Shown here in pieces: positions 18,253 through 27,910 of a stretch of 64,000 bases of DNA. Made by a program: the position numbers and the translations under genes. The notes under the pieces were generated by a model. It saw nothing but the letters and a program-made list of their open reading frames with translations, had not been told where the DNA came from and searched no databases. Origin of the DNA: Aeromonas veronii bv. veronii. Lineage in GTDB: Bacteria; Pseudomonadota; Gammaproteobacteria; Enterobacterales; Aeromonadaceae. The stretch covers positions 85,710 to 149,709 of the forward strand of contig NZ_CDDK01000007.1 of the NCBI RefSeq assembly GCF_000820225.1. Direction: 5' to 3'. The number at the start of each line of letters is the position of its first letter. Position 1 is the first letter of the stretch.

Positions 18253-18759
18253 GGGCCGCCAATCGGTGCCAAACGGGCGAAACGATTGAATTGCCGGGGC
18301 CCTCTCCCGCTATCTGGCGGCTGAGCGGCCCCGCTTTTGTTGGGAAAATGTTACTTTTCGGCGTTTCGCTGCGAGAAGTGCGACGAAAGCGGATTTCGTA
18401 AGAACAAAAAACGCTAAGATAGAGGGCCGGTAAAACATTTTTTTTGACTGGTTGGATCACTTTTTTCAGCCGTTTTTACTGGTATAAGCCTCTAATTTGG
18501 TTTGTTTTTTTTAATCGTAGCCAGGGATGGGCTGAATTCTGTACGAGTGCCGTCGGGACTGCGGTTGTAATAAAACTCCAAAATTTGATACTAATCACCT
18601 TCGCGCCTGAAAAGCGGGGGCCTGACCATGACAGGAGGTTGAGGTAAAGCCTACTGATTTTCATAACAAAGAGCCCTGGACCTGCACTTTGGTCATGTCT
18701 TGTTTCGTCAGAAGTGAGACACTGGGCAGCGATTGTTTATTAACCATCAGGGAATAGTC
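18253..18759 (+). other. Intergenic region upstream of pntAB
   Basis: About 500 bases without a gene. CGGGGCC (18295-18301) and GGCCCCG (18327-18333) form a hairpin followed by CTTTTGTT, a likely terminator for yqhD. The rest is T-rich up to about 18520. An unusually long leader remains before pntA, including an AGGAGG at 18631-18636 followed only by a short frame. A promoter is not obvious. It could be a regulated 5' UTR, but I recognise no riboswitch. Confidence 0.4.
18295..18341 (+). terminator. Probable terminator of yqhD
   Basis: CGGGGCC and GGCCCCG pair across a 25-nt loop that contains its own small CCGC/GCGG helix, followed by CTTTTGTT. It lies 42 nt past the yqhD stop. Confidence 0.55.
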
Positions 18760-20286
18760 ATGCAGATTGGAATACCGAGAGAGAGTCTCGCCGGTGAGAC
18801 CCGGGTCGCAGCGACCCCGGCTACCGTCGAGCAGCTGAAAAAGCTCGGCTTCGAGGTCGCCATCGAGACCGGCGCAGGCCTGTCGGCCAGCTTCGATGAT
18901 GCCGCCTTCGAGGCTGCCGGTGCCAGCGTGGTGCCGAATGTCTGGCAAGCCGACCTTATCTTCAAGGTCAATGCGCCGACCGATGCCGAGATCGCACAAA
19001 TTAAAGATGGCGCCACTCTGGTGAGCTTCATCTGGCCTGCCCAGAACCCTGAGCTGGTCAAGAAGCTGTCCGAGCGCAACATCAATGTGATGGCGATGGA
19101 TATGGTGCCGCGGATCTCCCGTGCCCAGTCCCTCGATGCCCTCTCCTCCATGGCCAACATCGGTGGCTATCGCGCCGTGGTTGAAGCTGCGCACCAGTTC
19201 GGTCGCTTCTTCACCGGTCAAATCACCGCAGCCGGTAAAGTGCCGCCTGCCAAGGTACTGGTGATCGGTGCCGGTGTGGCCGGTCTGGCTGCCATCGGTA
19301 CTGCCGGTTCCCTCGGTGCCATCGTGCGTGCGTTCGATACCCGTCTGGAAGTGGCCGAGCAGATCGAATCCATGGGTGGGGAATTCCTCAAGCTGGACTT
19401 CGGTGGTGAAGACGGTGCATCCAGCGATGGTTACGCCAAAGTCATGTCCGATGAGTTCATCAAGGCCGAGATGGAGCTGTTCGCCCAGCAGGCCAAAGAG
19501 GTGGACATCATCATCACCACCGCCCTGATCCCGGGCAAGCCGGCTCCCAAGCTGATCACCAAAGAGATGGTCGACAGCATGAAGCCGGGCTCCGTCATCG
19601 TGGACATGGCCGCTCAGGCTGGCGGTAACTGCGAATACACAGTGCCGGGTGAACTGCATATCACCGACAACGGCGTCAAGGTGATCGGTTACACCGATCT
19701 GCCGGGCCGTCTGCCTGCTCAATCCTCCCAGCTCTACGGTACCAACCTGGTCAACCTGATGAAGCTGATGTGCAAGGAGAAGGACGGCAACGTTGCCATC
19801 GACTTCGAAGACGTGGTTCAGCGCAACATGACGGTGATCCAGGCCGGTGAAGTGACCTTCCCGCCGCCCGCCATCTCCGTCTCTGCTGCCCCGCAGAAAC
19901 CTGCTGCCGCCAAACCGGCCGCCAAGAAAGAAGAGGCCAAGCCTTCCAACAAGAAGTTCGTGTTCGGTGCCCTCGGTATCGCCGCCTTCGGCTGGATTGC
20001 GTCTGTTGCCCCGGCAGCCTTCCTCTCCCACTTCACCGTATTCATCCTGGCCTGTGTGGTCGGTTACTACGTGGTGTGGAACGTCTCTCACGCCCTGCAT
20101 ACGCCGCTGATGTCGGTCACCAATGCCATCTCCGGTATTATCGTGGTCGGTGCCCTGCTGCAGATCGGGCAAGGGTCGACTCTGGTTACCGCATTGGCCT
20201 TCATCGCCGTGCTGATTGCCAGTATCAACATCTTCGGCGGCTTCACCGTCACTCAGCGCATGCTGAAGATGTTCCGTAAGGATTAA
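18760..20286 (+). CDS. pntA: Proton-translocating transhydrogenase, alpha subunit
   Basis: A 508-aa subunit. Start MQIGIPRES is supported by AGGGA at 18749-18753 and by E. coli PntA. Residues 1-380 form the NAD(H)-binding domain I ([20 protein letters not shown] is the Rossmann loop). A lysine/alanine/proline-rich linker follows near residue 385-410, then about four membrane helices. With PntB it couples hydride transfer between NADH and NADP+ to proton import across the inner membrane. pntB follows after 11 nt. Confidence 0.97.
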   Translation: MQIGIPRESLAGETRVAATPATVEQLKKLGFEVAIETGAGLSASFDDAAFEAAGASVVPNVWQADLIFKVNAPTDAEIAQIKDGATLVSFIWPAQNPELVKKLSERNINVMAMDMVPRISRAQSLDALSSMANIGGYRAVVEAAHQFGRFFTGQITAAGKVPPAKVLVIGAGVAGLAAIGTAGSLGAIVRAFDTRLEVAEQIESMGGEFLKLDFGGEDGASSDGYAKVMSDEFIKAEMELFAQQAKEVDIIITTALIPGKPAPKLITKEMVDSMKPGSVIVDMAAQAGGNCEYTVPGELHITDNGVKVIGYTDLPGRLPAQSSQLYGTNLVNLMKLMCKEKDGNVAIDFEDVVQRNMTVIQAGEVTFPPPAISVSAAPQKPAAAKPAAKKEEAKPSNKKFVFGALGIAAFGWIASVAPAAFLSHFTVFILACVVGYYVVWNVSHALHTPLMSVTNAISGIIVVGALLQIGQGSTLVTALAFIAVLIASINIFGGFTVTQRMLKMFRKD

Positions 20287-20297
20287 GGGGGTTTAAC

Positions 20298-21782
20298 GTG
20301 TCTCAAGGACTGGTAACAGCATCCTATATCGTTGCCGCCGTGCTCTTCATCCTCAGTCTCGCGGGACTGTCGAAGCAAGAAACGGCCAAGCATGGCAACC
20401 TGTTCGGTATCGCGGGTATGGCTATCGCCCTGCTCGCCACCGTATTCAACCCGGAGACCAGTGGCGTTCACTGGATTATCCTGGCCATGGTGATCGGCGG
20501 TGCCATCGGCGTGCGTCTGGCACTCAAAGTCGAAATGACCGAGATGCCCGAGCTGGTGGCCGTGCTGCACAGCTTCGTGGGTATGGCGGCAGTACTGGTG
20601 GGCTTCAACAGCTTCATCGATCTGCACCCCTCTGCCCCTGCTGAGGTAGTCGTCTCCGTCGGTTCCAACCTGGATGCCACTCTGGCAGCCGCCCGTGCGG
20701 CGTTCGAGCAGGCCAACAGCGTCGCCCAGGTCGAGCACCTGACCGGCGCCATGCTGAACATCCATCTGGTCGAGATCTTCCTGGGCGTCTTCATCGGTGC
20801 CGTAACCTTTACCGGTTCCGTGGTTGCCTTCGGCAAACTGCGTGGTCTCATCTCCTCCAAGCCACTGATGCTGCCGCACCGCCACAAGCTGAACCTGCTG
20901 GCCGTGGTCGCTTCTCTGGCGCTGATGGTCTACTTCGTCAACGCGGGCGGCTCTACCTTCGCCCTGCTGGTGATGACCTTGATCGCCTTCGCCTTCGGTT
21001 GGCATCTGGTTGCCTCCATCGGTGGCGCAGACATGCCGGTGGTGGTCTCCATGCTGAACTCCTACTCCGGTTGGGCGGCGGCGGCGGCGGGCTTCATGCT
21101 CTCCAACGACCTGCTGATCGTCACCGGCGCTCTGGTAGGTTCCTCCGGTGCGATCCTCTCCTACATCATGTGCAAGGCGATGAACCGCTCCTTCATCTCC
21201 GTGATCGCCGGTGGCTTCGGCTCCGATGGCGTGGCCTCCACGGCTGATCAGGAGATGGGCGAATACCGCGAAACCAGCGCCGAGGAAGTGGCTGACCTGC
21301 TGAAGAACTCCAGCTCCGTCATCATCACCCCGGGCTACGGTATGGCGGTGGCGCAGGCCCAGTATCCGGTGGCTGAAATCACCCAGAAGCTGCGTGATCG
21401 CGGCGTCAAGGTGCGCTTCGGTATCCACCCGGTTGCCGGTCGTCTGCCTGGCCACATGAACGTGCTGCTGGCGGAGGCGAAAGTCCCGTATGACATCGTG
21501 CTGGAAATGGACGAGATCAACGACGACTTCGCCGATACCGATACCGTGCTGGTGATCGGTGCCAACGACACCGTCAACCCGGCTGCGATGGAAGATCCGG
21601 GCAGCCCGATCGCCGGTATGCCGGTACTGGAAGTGTGGAAGGCGCAGAACGTCATCGGCTTCAAGCGCTCCATGAACACTGGCTACGCCGGTGTCCAGAA
21701 CCCGCTGTTCTTCAAGGAAAATACCCAGATGCTGTTTGGCGATGCCAAGGCCAGCGTCGAGGCAATCCTGAAAGCACTGTAA
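20298..21782 (+). CDS. pntB: Proton-translocating transhydrogenase, beta subunit
   Basis: A 494-aa subunit with a GTG start (AAGGGGG is about 8 nt upstream). The N-terminal half has eight or nine membrane helices (domain II). The C-terminal half is the NADP(H)-binding domain III with [26 protein letters not shown] and [10 protein letters not shown]. Compared with the 462-aa E. coli protein it has about 32 extra residues between VGFNSF and LNIHLVEIF, an alanine- and charge-rich stretch that falls in a loop between helices. Otherwise very similar. Confidence 0.97.
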   Translation: MSQGLVTASYIVAAVLFILSLAGLSKQETAKHGNLFGIAGMAIALLATVFNPETSGVHWIILAMVIGGAIGVRLALKVEMTEMPELVAVLHSFVGMAAVLVGFNSFIDLHPSAPAEVVVSVGSNLDATLAAARAAFEQANSVAQVEHLTGAMLNIHLVEIFLGVFIGAVTFTGSVVAFGKLRGLISSKPLMLPHRHKLNLLAVVASLALMVYFVNAGGSTFALLVMTLIAFAFGWHLVASIGGADMPVVVSMLNSYSGWAAAAAGFMLSNDLLIVTGALVGSSGAILSYIMCKAMNRSFISVIAGGFGSDGVASTADQEMGEYRETSAEEVADLLKNSSSVIITPGYGMAVAQAQYPVAEITQKLRDRGVKVRFGIHPVAGRLPGHMNVLLAEAKVPYDIVLEMDEINDDFADTDTVLVIGANDTVNPAAMEDPGSPIAGMPVLEVWKAQNVIGFKRSMNTGYAGVQNPLFFKENTQMLFGDAKASVEAILKAL

Positions 21783-21805
21783 GTGCCGCTCAGAGAGTGA
21801 ATATC

Positions 21806-21830
21806 AAGGAGGCTTCGGCCTCCTTTTTTA
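21806..21830 (+). terminator. Terminator of pntAB
   Basis: AAGGAGGC-TTCG-GCCTCCTT followed by further T residues: an 8-bp stem with UUCG loop, 24 nt after the stop. Confidence 0.9.
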
Positions 21831-21880
21831 TTGCTCATCCCTTGTATATCCTCAATCCATACGGACCATGAGGGATCTCC

Positions 21881-22660
21881 ATGATGTGGTGTCAGGGTTG
21901 GCGAAGGATCGGGTTGTACGGCTGGCTGCTGGCCTTCCTGTTTGGTGCTGGTTCGGCCGTAGCAGCGGACGAGCCGCCGACTCTGACGCTGCTGACCGAG
22001 CTGTGGCCCCCTTATGTGATGCGTGGTGACAATGGCGAGCTGGCCGGCGCCGATCTCGATCTGGCCTGTACCGTGTTGCGCCAGATGGGTTATCGCACCG
22101 AAATCAGGGTGCTGCCCTGGAAGCGGGTTCTGCAGCAAGCCCGTCTCAAGCAGGGGGATGCGGTGCTCGATGTCTTCTTTGAACCTTCCCGCCAGCATTG
22201 GCTCCACTACCCCGAAGAGCCGCTCTCTTACAGCGGAGAAGTGCTCTTCTATCCATCGGCCCGTCCGGTGGATTTCAAACAGCTCTCCGACCTCAAGGGT
22301 CTGCGGATAGGTATTCAGGAAGATTATGCCTACAGCCCCGATTTTCTGACCGATCCCGGGGTGATCCGGATGCCGATGACGGGGGAGGGGAATGCCATCA
22401 AACAGCTGCATCTGATGATGGCTGGTCGGCTGGATGGGGTGGTGCTCAACGAGCGGGTCGGTCGCTACTTGCTGCACACTCAGGGGTTGCAGGATCAGGT
22501 GAACCACGGCTCGCGCCTGCTGACCGACGACAACCGCAACTTCCTCGCGTTTACCCACAAGCCCGGCCACGACCAGCTGGCTATCCGTTTCTCCTCTGCC
22601 CTCAAGGCGTTCAAACAGACTCCCGCCTACAAGCAGCTGCTGGCCCGCTATCACCTCTGA
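21881..22660 (+). CDS. Periplasmic solute-binding protein, amino-acid type (family 3)
   Basis: A 259-aa protein. Residues 1-29 form a signal peptide (WLLAFLFGAGSAVA, then ADEP). The mature part begins TLTLLTELWPPYVMRGDNGELAGADLDL, the usual opening of SBP family 3. Such proteins bind polar amino acids or are stand-alone sensors. There are no ABC permease or ATPase genes next to it, so transport cannot be claimed. Start could also be the second ATG at 21884. A similar orphan gene occurs at 35268-36032. Confidence 0.8.
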   Translation: MMWCQGWRRIGLYGWLLAFLFGAGSAVAADEPPTLTLLTELWPPYVMRGDNGELAGADLDLACTVLRQMGYRTEIRVLPWKRVLQQARLKQGDAVLDVFFEPSRQHWLHYPEEPLSYSGEVLFYPSARPVDFKQLSDLKGLRIGIQEDYAYSPDFLTDPGVIRMPMTGEGNAIKQLHLMMAGRLDGVVLNERVGRYLLHTQGLQDQVNHGSRLLTDDNRNFLAFTHKPGHDQLAIRFSSALKAFKQTPAYKQLLARYHL

Positions 22661-22807
22661 GTTGCCGCCCTGCTGTGCGCCGCTTCACAATTTGTCGCAC
22701 TTTGTTAAAAGGTGGGCATAATGGCGAACAAAAAGGGGATGCCGCTCAACATTAGTTGATCTTGTTGATAGTAGAATCAACTGCGGTTTACTCAAAGTTA
22801 CTCATAT

Positions 22808-23476
22808 ATGTCCACAGCAGCCATCACTGACCAGATCAATTCGTTAACGGATGAAGAACGTCATCTGATCGCCAGTTTCGAGCCCGCGGTCGAGGCGCTG
22901 GCCGCGCTGTTTGGCGCAGGGTGCGAGGTGGTGTTGCATGCGTTCGATACGCTGGATGCATCGGTTATCAAGATTGCCAACGGCCATGTCACCGGTCGTC
23001 GGGAGGGGGCGCCGGTCACCGACTTTGCCCTCAACCGCTTGCAGGGGGAGGCGGGCAGCCAGTGGAGCAGCTACTTCAGCCGTACCCGCGACGGGACGCT
23101 GATGAAGTCCTCCTCCATCACTATCAGCAACCGGCAGGGCAAGCCCATCGGCATGCTCTGCGTGAACTTCAGTCTGGATACCTCCCTTGGCTGCCTGCTC
23201 GATACTTTTGCGCTGCCAGCGGCACCGGCGCCGCTCAACAACGAGACCTTTGCCAGCTCGGTGGACGATCTGGTGACCCAGGTGATTGAGAAGGTGGATC
23301 GGGACGATTCGCTCTCCTGCACGGTGCGCAACAAGGAGATAGTGACCCGGCTCTTCGACATGGGGATCTTCGAGATCAAGGAGGCGGCCCAGCTGGTTGC
23401 CCGGATGCTTGGCATCTCCCGTCATACTGTTTATCTGCATATCCGTAATCACAAGGCGGATCTGAACAAGCAATAA
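22808..23476 (+). CDS. YheO/DauR-type transcriptional regulator
   Basis: A 222-aa cytoplasmic regulator. The N-terminal 120 residues form a PAS-like YheO domain (LFGAGCEVVLHAFDTLDASVI and GKPIGMLCVNFSLD). The last 60 residues carry a helix-turn-helix (IKEAAQLVARMLGISRHTVY). DauR, of this family, controls D-arginine catabolism in Pseudomonas, and related proteins control cysteine catabolism in enteric bacteria. Its position directly before the cyuA-like gene (36 nt) suggests it regulates this cluster, with cysteine or a related thiol as inducer; this is inference. Confidence 0.85.
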   Translation: MSTAAITDQINSLTDEERHLIASFEPAVEALAALFGAGCEVVLHAFDTLDASVIKIANGHVTGRREGAPVTDFALNRLQGEAGSQWSSYFSRTRDGTLMKSSSITISNRQGKPIGMLCVNFSLDTSLGCLLDTFALPAAPAPLNNETFASSVDDLVTQVIEKVDRDDSLSCTVRNKEIVTRLFDMGIFEIKEAAQLVARMLGISRHTVYLHIRNHKADLNKQ

Positions 23477-23512
23477 CTGCCTGCGGGCACCCTGAACATG
23501 AGAAACACTGCG

Positions 23513-24799
23513 ATGAAAGCACAATGGTCCGACTTTATTACCCTGCTCAAGCGTGAAGTGGTGCCGGCCCTGGGCTGTACCGAGCCGATGTCGGTAGCGC
23601 TGGCAGCGGCCAACTGCCGCAAGCTGCTGGGGGAGACCCCGACCCGCATCAGCGTCTGGGTCAGTGGCAATCTGTTCAAGAACGGCATGGGGGTCGGGGT
23701 GCCGGGCACCGGCATGATCGGTCTGCCGGTGGCCGCTGCGGTCGGCATCACAGGGGGCAACCCCGATGCCGGGCTGGAGGTGCTCAAAACCCTTACACCA
23801 GAACAGGTGGAAGCCGCCAAGGCGCTGCTGCCGGTGATCAAGGTGGATGTGAAGGATGTGCCGGACGTGCTCTACGCCGAGGTGCTGGCCGAAGTGGAGG
23901 GCCATAGTGCCCGGGTGGTGATCTGTACCGACCACACCCGCATCATCCTGATGGAGAAGGATGGCGAGGTGCTGATGGAGCAGAACAGCGCCCCCGGCGT
24001 GCAGATCCAGCCAGCCAAATCCGCCAAACCGGCCATGACCCTGCGGGAGATCATCGATTTTGCATTGGAAGTGCCGCTGGCGGAGATCGACTTTATCCGC
24101 GAGGCCGCCACCATGAATCAGGCGCTGGCAGATGAAGGATTACAGGGTTACGGCCTGAAGATCGGCAAGATCCTCACCGAACAGGTGGAGCGCAAGCTGC
24201 TCTCCGATGACCTGATGACTCTGGCGATGCGCCTCTCCTCCGCCGCCTCCGATGCGCGAATGGATGGCGCCATGCTGCCCGCCATGTCCAACTCGGGCTC
24301 GGGTAATCAGGGCATTGCCGCCACCATGCCGGTGGTCGCGGCCGCCCGCTTCCTCAAGGCGAGCGACGAGCAGCTGACCCGGGCACTGGTGATGAGCCAT
24401 CTTGTGGCCATCTACATCAAGACCTATCAGAACAAGCTGTCGGCCCTCTGTGCCGCCAGTACCGCCGCGATGGGATCTGGTGCCGCCATCACCTGGCTGC
24501 TGGGCGGCCAGTATCAGCAGATCAGCCACTGCATCAACAACATGATTGGCGATGTCTCCGGCATCATCTGCGACGGCGCGGGCAGCGCCTGCTCCATGAA
24601 GGTCTCCACCTCCACCTCGGCGGCGGTTAAGTCTTCGCTGATGGCTATCAACAACCTGCATGTCCCCCAGAGCGAGGGGATCGTCTCCGACGATGTGGAC
24701 CAGACTATCGCCAATCTGGGCCGCCTCTCCAAAGAGGGGATGCTGGATACCGACATCGAAATCATCAATATCATGCGAGCGAAACAGCAGAAGCAGTGA
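23513..24799 (+). CDS. cyuA: L-cysteine desulfidase / serine dehydratase alpha-like protein (UPF0597)
   Basis: About 428 residues from ATG 23513 (MKAQWSDF); an ATG at 23498 would add five. VVPALGCTEPMSVALAAA, WVSGNLFKNGMGVGVPGTG and SNSGSGNQGIAATMPV are the conserved cysteine-containing motifs of the UPF0597/CyuA (YhaM) family. These resemble the iron-sulfur alpha subunit of L-serine dehydratase, with C24 and later cysteines as possible cluster ligands. E. coli CyuA degrades cysteine to pyruvate, ammonia and sulfide anaerobically. The adjoining cystine symporter supports this role. Confidence 0.88.
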   Translation: MKAQWSDFITLLKREVVPALGCTEPMSVALAAANCRKLLGETPTRISVWVSGNLFKNGMGVGVPGTGMIGLPVAAAVGITGGNPDAGLEVLKTLTPEQVEAAKALLPVIKVDVKDVPDVLYAEVLAEVEGHSARVVICTDHTRIILMEKDGEVLMEQNSAPGVQIQPAKSAKPAMTLREIIDFALEVPLAEIDFIREAATMNQALADEGLQGYGLKIGKILTEQVERKLLSDDLMTLAMRLSSAASDARMDGAMLPAMSNSGSGNQGIAATMPVVAAARFLKASDEQLTRALVMSHLVAIYIKTYQNKLSALCAASTAAMGSGAAITWLLGGQYQQISHCINNMIGDVSGIICDGAGSACSMKVSTSTSAAVKSSLMAINNLHVPQSEGIVSDDVDQTIANLGRLSKEGMLDTDIEIINIMRAKQQKQ

Positions 24800-24806
24800 A
24801 TCTGTG

Positions 24807-24835
24807 ACAAGGGGGCGATAGACCCCCTTGTTCTT
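24807..24835 (+). terminator. Hairpin after the cyuA-like gene
   Basis: ACAAGGGGG-CGATAGA-CCCCCTTGT followed by TCTTGT, 8 nt past the stop. It may only partly terminate, since the next gene on the same strand belongs to the same functional group. Confidence 0.65.
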
Positions 24836-24932
24836 GTCACGACGGCGCAGACCGTCTGACACGGTTGCCAGGGCAAGCATGGCGCTTGCTCTTGTTTCTC
24901 GGGCCCAAGCCCGCTTTTTGGGGAGTCATACC

Positions 24933-26333
24933 ATGACATTTAGCGTTATCGGCAATCTGGCCATCGCCGCCATCTTGCTGTTCTTTCTCTACCGGTTACA
25001 GGAAAAACATGTGAGCTTCACCCGCCGGGTATTTGCCGGTCTGGGGCTCGGTATTCTGTTCGGCGCCGCGTTGCAACTGCTTTACGGTGCAGGTTCGCCC
25101 GTCATTGTTCAGACCATCGACTATCTGGATATCGTGGGTAGCGGCTATGTGAAGCTGCTGCAGATGATCATCATCCCGCTGATCATGGTCTCCATCATCA
25201 GCGCTATCTTGAAGCTCAATGGCGGCACTGCGCTGGGCAAGATCAGCGCCATGACCATAGGCGTGCTGATCTTCACCACCGCCATCGCCGCCGGGGCGGG
25301 CATCCTGATGTCCAACCTGTTTGGCCTGACTGCTGAAGGGCTCACCTCCGGTGCCGCCGAGAGCGCTCGTGGCGCCGCGCTGCAGACCACCCTCGGCAGC
25401 GTCGAGAGCATGTCGTTCGCCAAGATGATGCTGGAGTTCATTCCCGCCAACCCCTTCCTCGACATGACCGGGGCGCGCAAGACCTCCACCATCGCCGTGG
25501 TGATCTTCTCCATCTTCATCGGCCTCTCTGCCACCGGCATCGCCCGCAAGAAGCCGGAGATCTTCGCCAGCTTCAGCCACTTCGTGGCCGTGGCTCATGC
25601 CATCGTAATGCGAATGGTGACTCTGGTGCTGCGCCTGACCCCGTTTGGCGTACTGGCGCTGATGGCCAAGGTGGTCTCCGGCTCCAACTATGCAGATATT
25701 CTCAACCTGCTCAGCTTTGTGATGGCCTCTTACGGCGCCATCGCCATCATGTTTGTCGTGCACCTGCTGCTGGTGAGCATGGTCGGCATCAACCCGCTGC
25801 GCTTCCTCAAGAAGATCACGCCGGTGCTGGCGTTTGCCTTCACCTCGCGCACCAGTGCGGGCTCCATCCCGATGAACGTGCAGACCCAGACCAAGTCGCT
25901 GGGTATTCCTGAGGGGATCGCCAACTTCGCCGCCTCCTTTGGTTCCACCATCGGCCAGAACGGCTGTGCCGGTATCTATCCGGCCATGCTGGCCGTGATG
26001 ATTGCCCCGACCGTCGGGGTCAACCCGATGGATCCCGGCTTTATCATGACCCTGATCGCCATCATCACCGTCAGCTCCTTCGGGGTGGCCGGTATTGGCG
26101 GTGGCGCCACCTTTGCCGCGCTGATCGTGCTCTCCGCACTGGACTTCCCGGTGGCGCTGGCCGGTCTGCTCATCTCCATCGAGCCGCTGATCGACATGGG
26201 CCGTACCGCGCTTAACGTCTCCGGCTCCATCACCGCAGGGACGGTCACCAGCCGCCTGATGGGTGAGACCGACATGCATGTGTTCAACAGCGATCACGAA
26301 GTGAGTCTGGACGGCGAAGAGTCCACCGTCTGA
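24933..26333 (+). CDS. tcyP: L-cystine/dicarboxylate symporter, TcyP type
   Basis: A 466-aa inner-membrane protein of the dicarboxylate/amino acid:cation symporter family. The start at 24933 has GGGGAG 6-8 nt upstream. About eight hydrophobic helices can be read, beginning at residue 2. LLQMIIIPLIMVSIIS and SSFGVAGIGGGATFAALIV are family signatures. The order of motifs and length match TcyP (YdjN) of E. coli, which takes up cystine. The role in supplying cyst(e)ine to the desulfidase encoded upstream is inferred. Confidence 0.88.
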   Translation: MTFSVIGNLAIAAILLFFLYRLQEKHVSFTRRVFAGLGLGILFGAALQLLYGAGSPVIVQTIDYLDIVGSGYVKLLQMIIIPLIMVSIISAILKLNGGTALGKISAMTIGVLIFTTAIAAGAGILMSNLFGLTAEGLTSGAAESARGAALQTTLGSVESMSFAKMMLEFIPANPFLDMTGARKTSTIAVVIFSIFIGLSATGIARKKPEIFASFSHFVAVAHAIVMRMVTLVLRLTPFGVLALMAKVVSGSNYADILNLLSFVMASYGAIAIMFVVHLLLVSMVGINPLRFLKKITPVLAFAFTSRTSAGSIPMNVQTQTKSLGIPEGIANFAASFGSTIGQNGCAGIYPAMLAVMIAPTVGVNPMDPGFIMTLIAIITVSSFGVAGIGGGATFAALIVLSALDFPVALAGLLISIEPLIDMGRTALNVSGSITAGTVTSRLMGETDMHVFNSDHEVSLDGEESTV

Positions 26334-26431
26334 TTTGCTGTCGGTTGATCTGCCCGTGGAAAGGGGCGACCCTTTCCCGTCATAGACCGCAGGGAGGGCA
26401 TGCCCTCCCTGCGCCATTGAGAGGAAAAACT

Positions 26432-27760
26432 ATGAGAATTCTGATCATCGGTGGCGAAGCCGCCGGTATGAGTGCGGCGGCCAAGGCACGCCGTCTGGCC
26501 AAAGATGCCGACATCGTGGTGTATGAGGCCTCCGAAGTGATCTCTTTCGGTGCTTGCGGCCTGCCTTATTTCGTCGGCGACGAGTTTCAGGATCCCGGCT
26601 ACATGGCCGAGTTCACCCCGGAGCAGTTCGCCGCCAAGGGGATCGAGGTCAAGATTGGCCATCGGGTATTGAGCGTTGACGCAACTGCCCAGACCCTGCA
26701 GGTGGAGCACAACGGCGACACCTTCACCGACAGCTACGATCGGCTGATGATCGCCACCGGCGCCCGCGAAGTGATGCCCCCCATCCCCGGTTTGCAGCAG
26801 CAAGGGGTATTCGGTCTGCGCCGGATGGCCGACGGGCTGGCGCTCAAAGCTGCGGTGCAAGACAAGAATAATCGCCGCGCCGTGGTGATCGGTTCCGGCT
26901 TTATCGGGCTGGAAGTGGTCGAGGCGCTGGTCCATCAGGGCAAGGAGGTGCGTCTTATCGAGCTGGCGGATCGAGTCATCCCCGATGCGTTTGATGGCGA
27001 GATCACCCAGCACATCGAAACCGAACTGCGCGAGCAGGGGGTCTCTCTCCATCTGGGTGAGCGAGTTGAAGCGCTGCTGGGGGATGGCCGGGTGACCGGC
27101 GTGCGCACCAGCCAGGGCGAGTACGAGGCCGATATCGTGGTGGTCTGCACCGGGGTCAAGCCCAACACCGAGTTTCTGGCCGATACCGGCATCGAGCGGC
27201 TCGGCAACGGCGCCATCAAGGTGGATCGTCAGGGACGCAGCTCGCTGGCCAACGTCTGGTCGGCCGGTGACTGTGCCAGCGTCTGGCACAGCGTGAAGCA
27301 GCAGCAGGTCTATGTACCGCTCGCCACCATCGCCAACAAGCTGGGGCGCATGGTGGGTGAGAACCTGGCGGGGGCCGAGCAGACGTTCCCGGGCACTCTG
27401 GGTTCCGCCGCGCTCAAGGTGCTGGGGCTGGAGGCGGGCCGTACCGGCCTCTCCGAGCAGGAAGCCAAGGCGATGGGCATCGACTATCGCACCGTGGTGA
27501 TCAAGGACAAGTGCCACACCAACTACTGCCCGGGTCAGTCCGACATTCACGTCAAGCTGGTCTATGAGGCGGGCAGCAAGCGGCTGCTGGGCGGCCAGAT
27601 CCTCGGTCGCAAGGGGGCGGTACACCGCATCGACGCGCTGGCGGTGGCCATCACCATGGGAGTGACCACCGAGCAGCTCGGCATGCTGGACTTTGCCTAT
27701 GCGCCGCCCTTCTCCCGCACCTGGGATGCCCTGAACGTGGCGGGTAATGTCGCGAAGTAA
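26432..27760 (+). CDS. FAD-dependent CoA-disulfide-reductase-like oxidoreductase
   Basis: A 442-aa flavoprotein. Start at 26432 (MRILIIGGEAAG) follows GAGAGGA. The FAD-binding GGEAAGMSAAAKARR is at residues 7-21, the single redox cysteine is at C42 in SFGACGLPY, and the NAD(P)H-binding GSGFIGLEVVEAL lies near 158. NVWSAGDCA is the second FAD motif. The single-cysteine pattern is that of CoA-disulfide reductase, NADH oxidase and persulfide reductases. Behind a cystine importer and a cysteine desulfidase, a role in reducing disulfides or persulfides is likely, but the substrate is not defined. Confidence 0.9.
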   Translation: MRILIIGGEAAGMSAAAKARRLAKDADIVVYEASEVISFGACGLPYFVGDEFQDPGYMAEFTPEQFAAKGIEVKIGHRVLSVDATAQTLQVEHNGDTFTDSYDRLMIATGAREVMPPIPGLQQQGVFGLRRMADGLALKAAVQDKNNRRAVVIGSGFIGLEVVEALVHQGKEVRLIELADRVIPDAFDGEITQHIETELREQGVSLHLGERVEALLGDGRVTGVRTSQGEYEADIVVVCTGVKPNTEFLADTGIERLGNGAIKVDRQGRSSLANVWSAGDCASVWHSVKQQQVYVPLATIANKLGRMVGENLAGAEQTFPGTLGSAALKVLGLEAGRTGLSEQEAKAMGIDYRTVVIKDKCHTNYCPGQSDIHVKLVYEAGSKRLLGGQILGRKGAVHRIDALAVAITMGVTTEQLGMLDFAYAPPFSRTWDALNVAGNVAK

Positions 27761-27857
27761 GAGTTGTGATGACGGACGGCGCTGGGAAGGCGCCGTTACG
27801 TTGCCCCAGCTCTGCAGAGCAATCTGCGGGTAACAGCTGAGGGTAAATTGCAGCGAT

Positions 27858-27888
27858 AAAAAAACCGATGCCAAGGCATCGGTTTTTT
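27858..27888. terminator. Bidirectional terminator between the flavoprotein gene and bamD
   Basis: AAAAAACCGATGCC-AA-GGCATCGGTTTTTT: an 8-bp GC-containing core flanked by A and T runs, between convergent genes. Confidence 0.92.
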
Positions 27889-27910
27889 ACTATTACCGGT
27901 TTATTCGCTC

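Noticed and set aside
22720..22758. A 12-codon frame before the YheO-type regulator as a leader peptide
   Set aside because: Has a purine-rich sequence upstream but no repeated amino acid, terminator or recognisable pattern to support a leader role.
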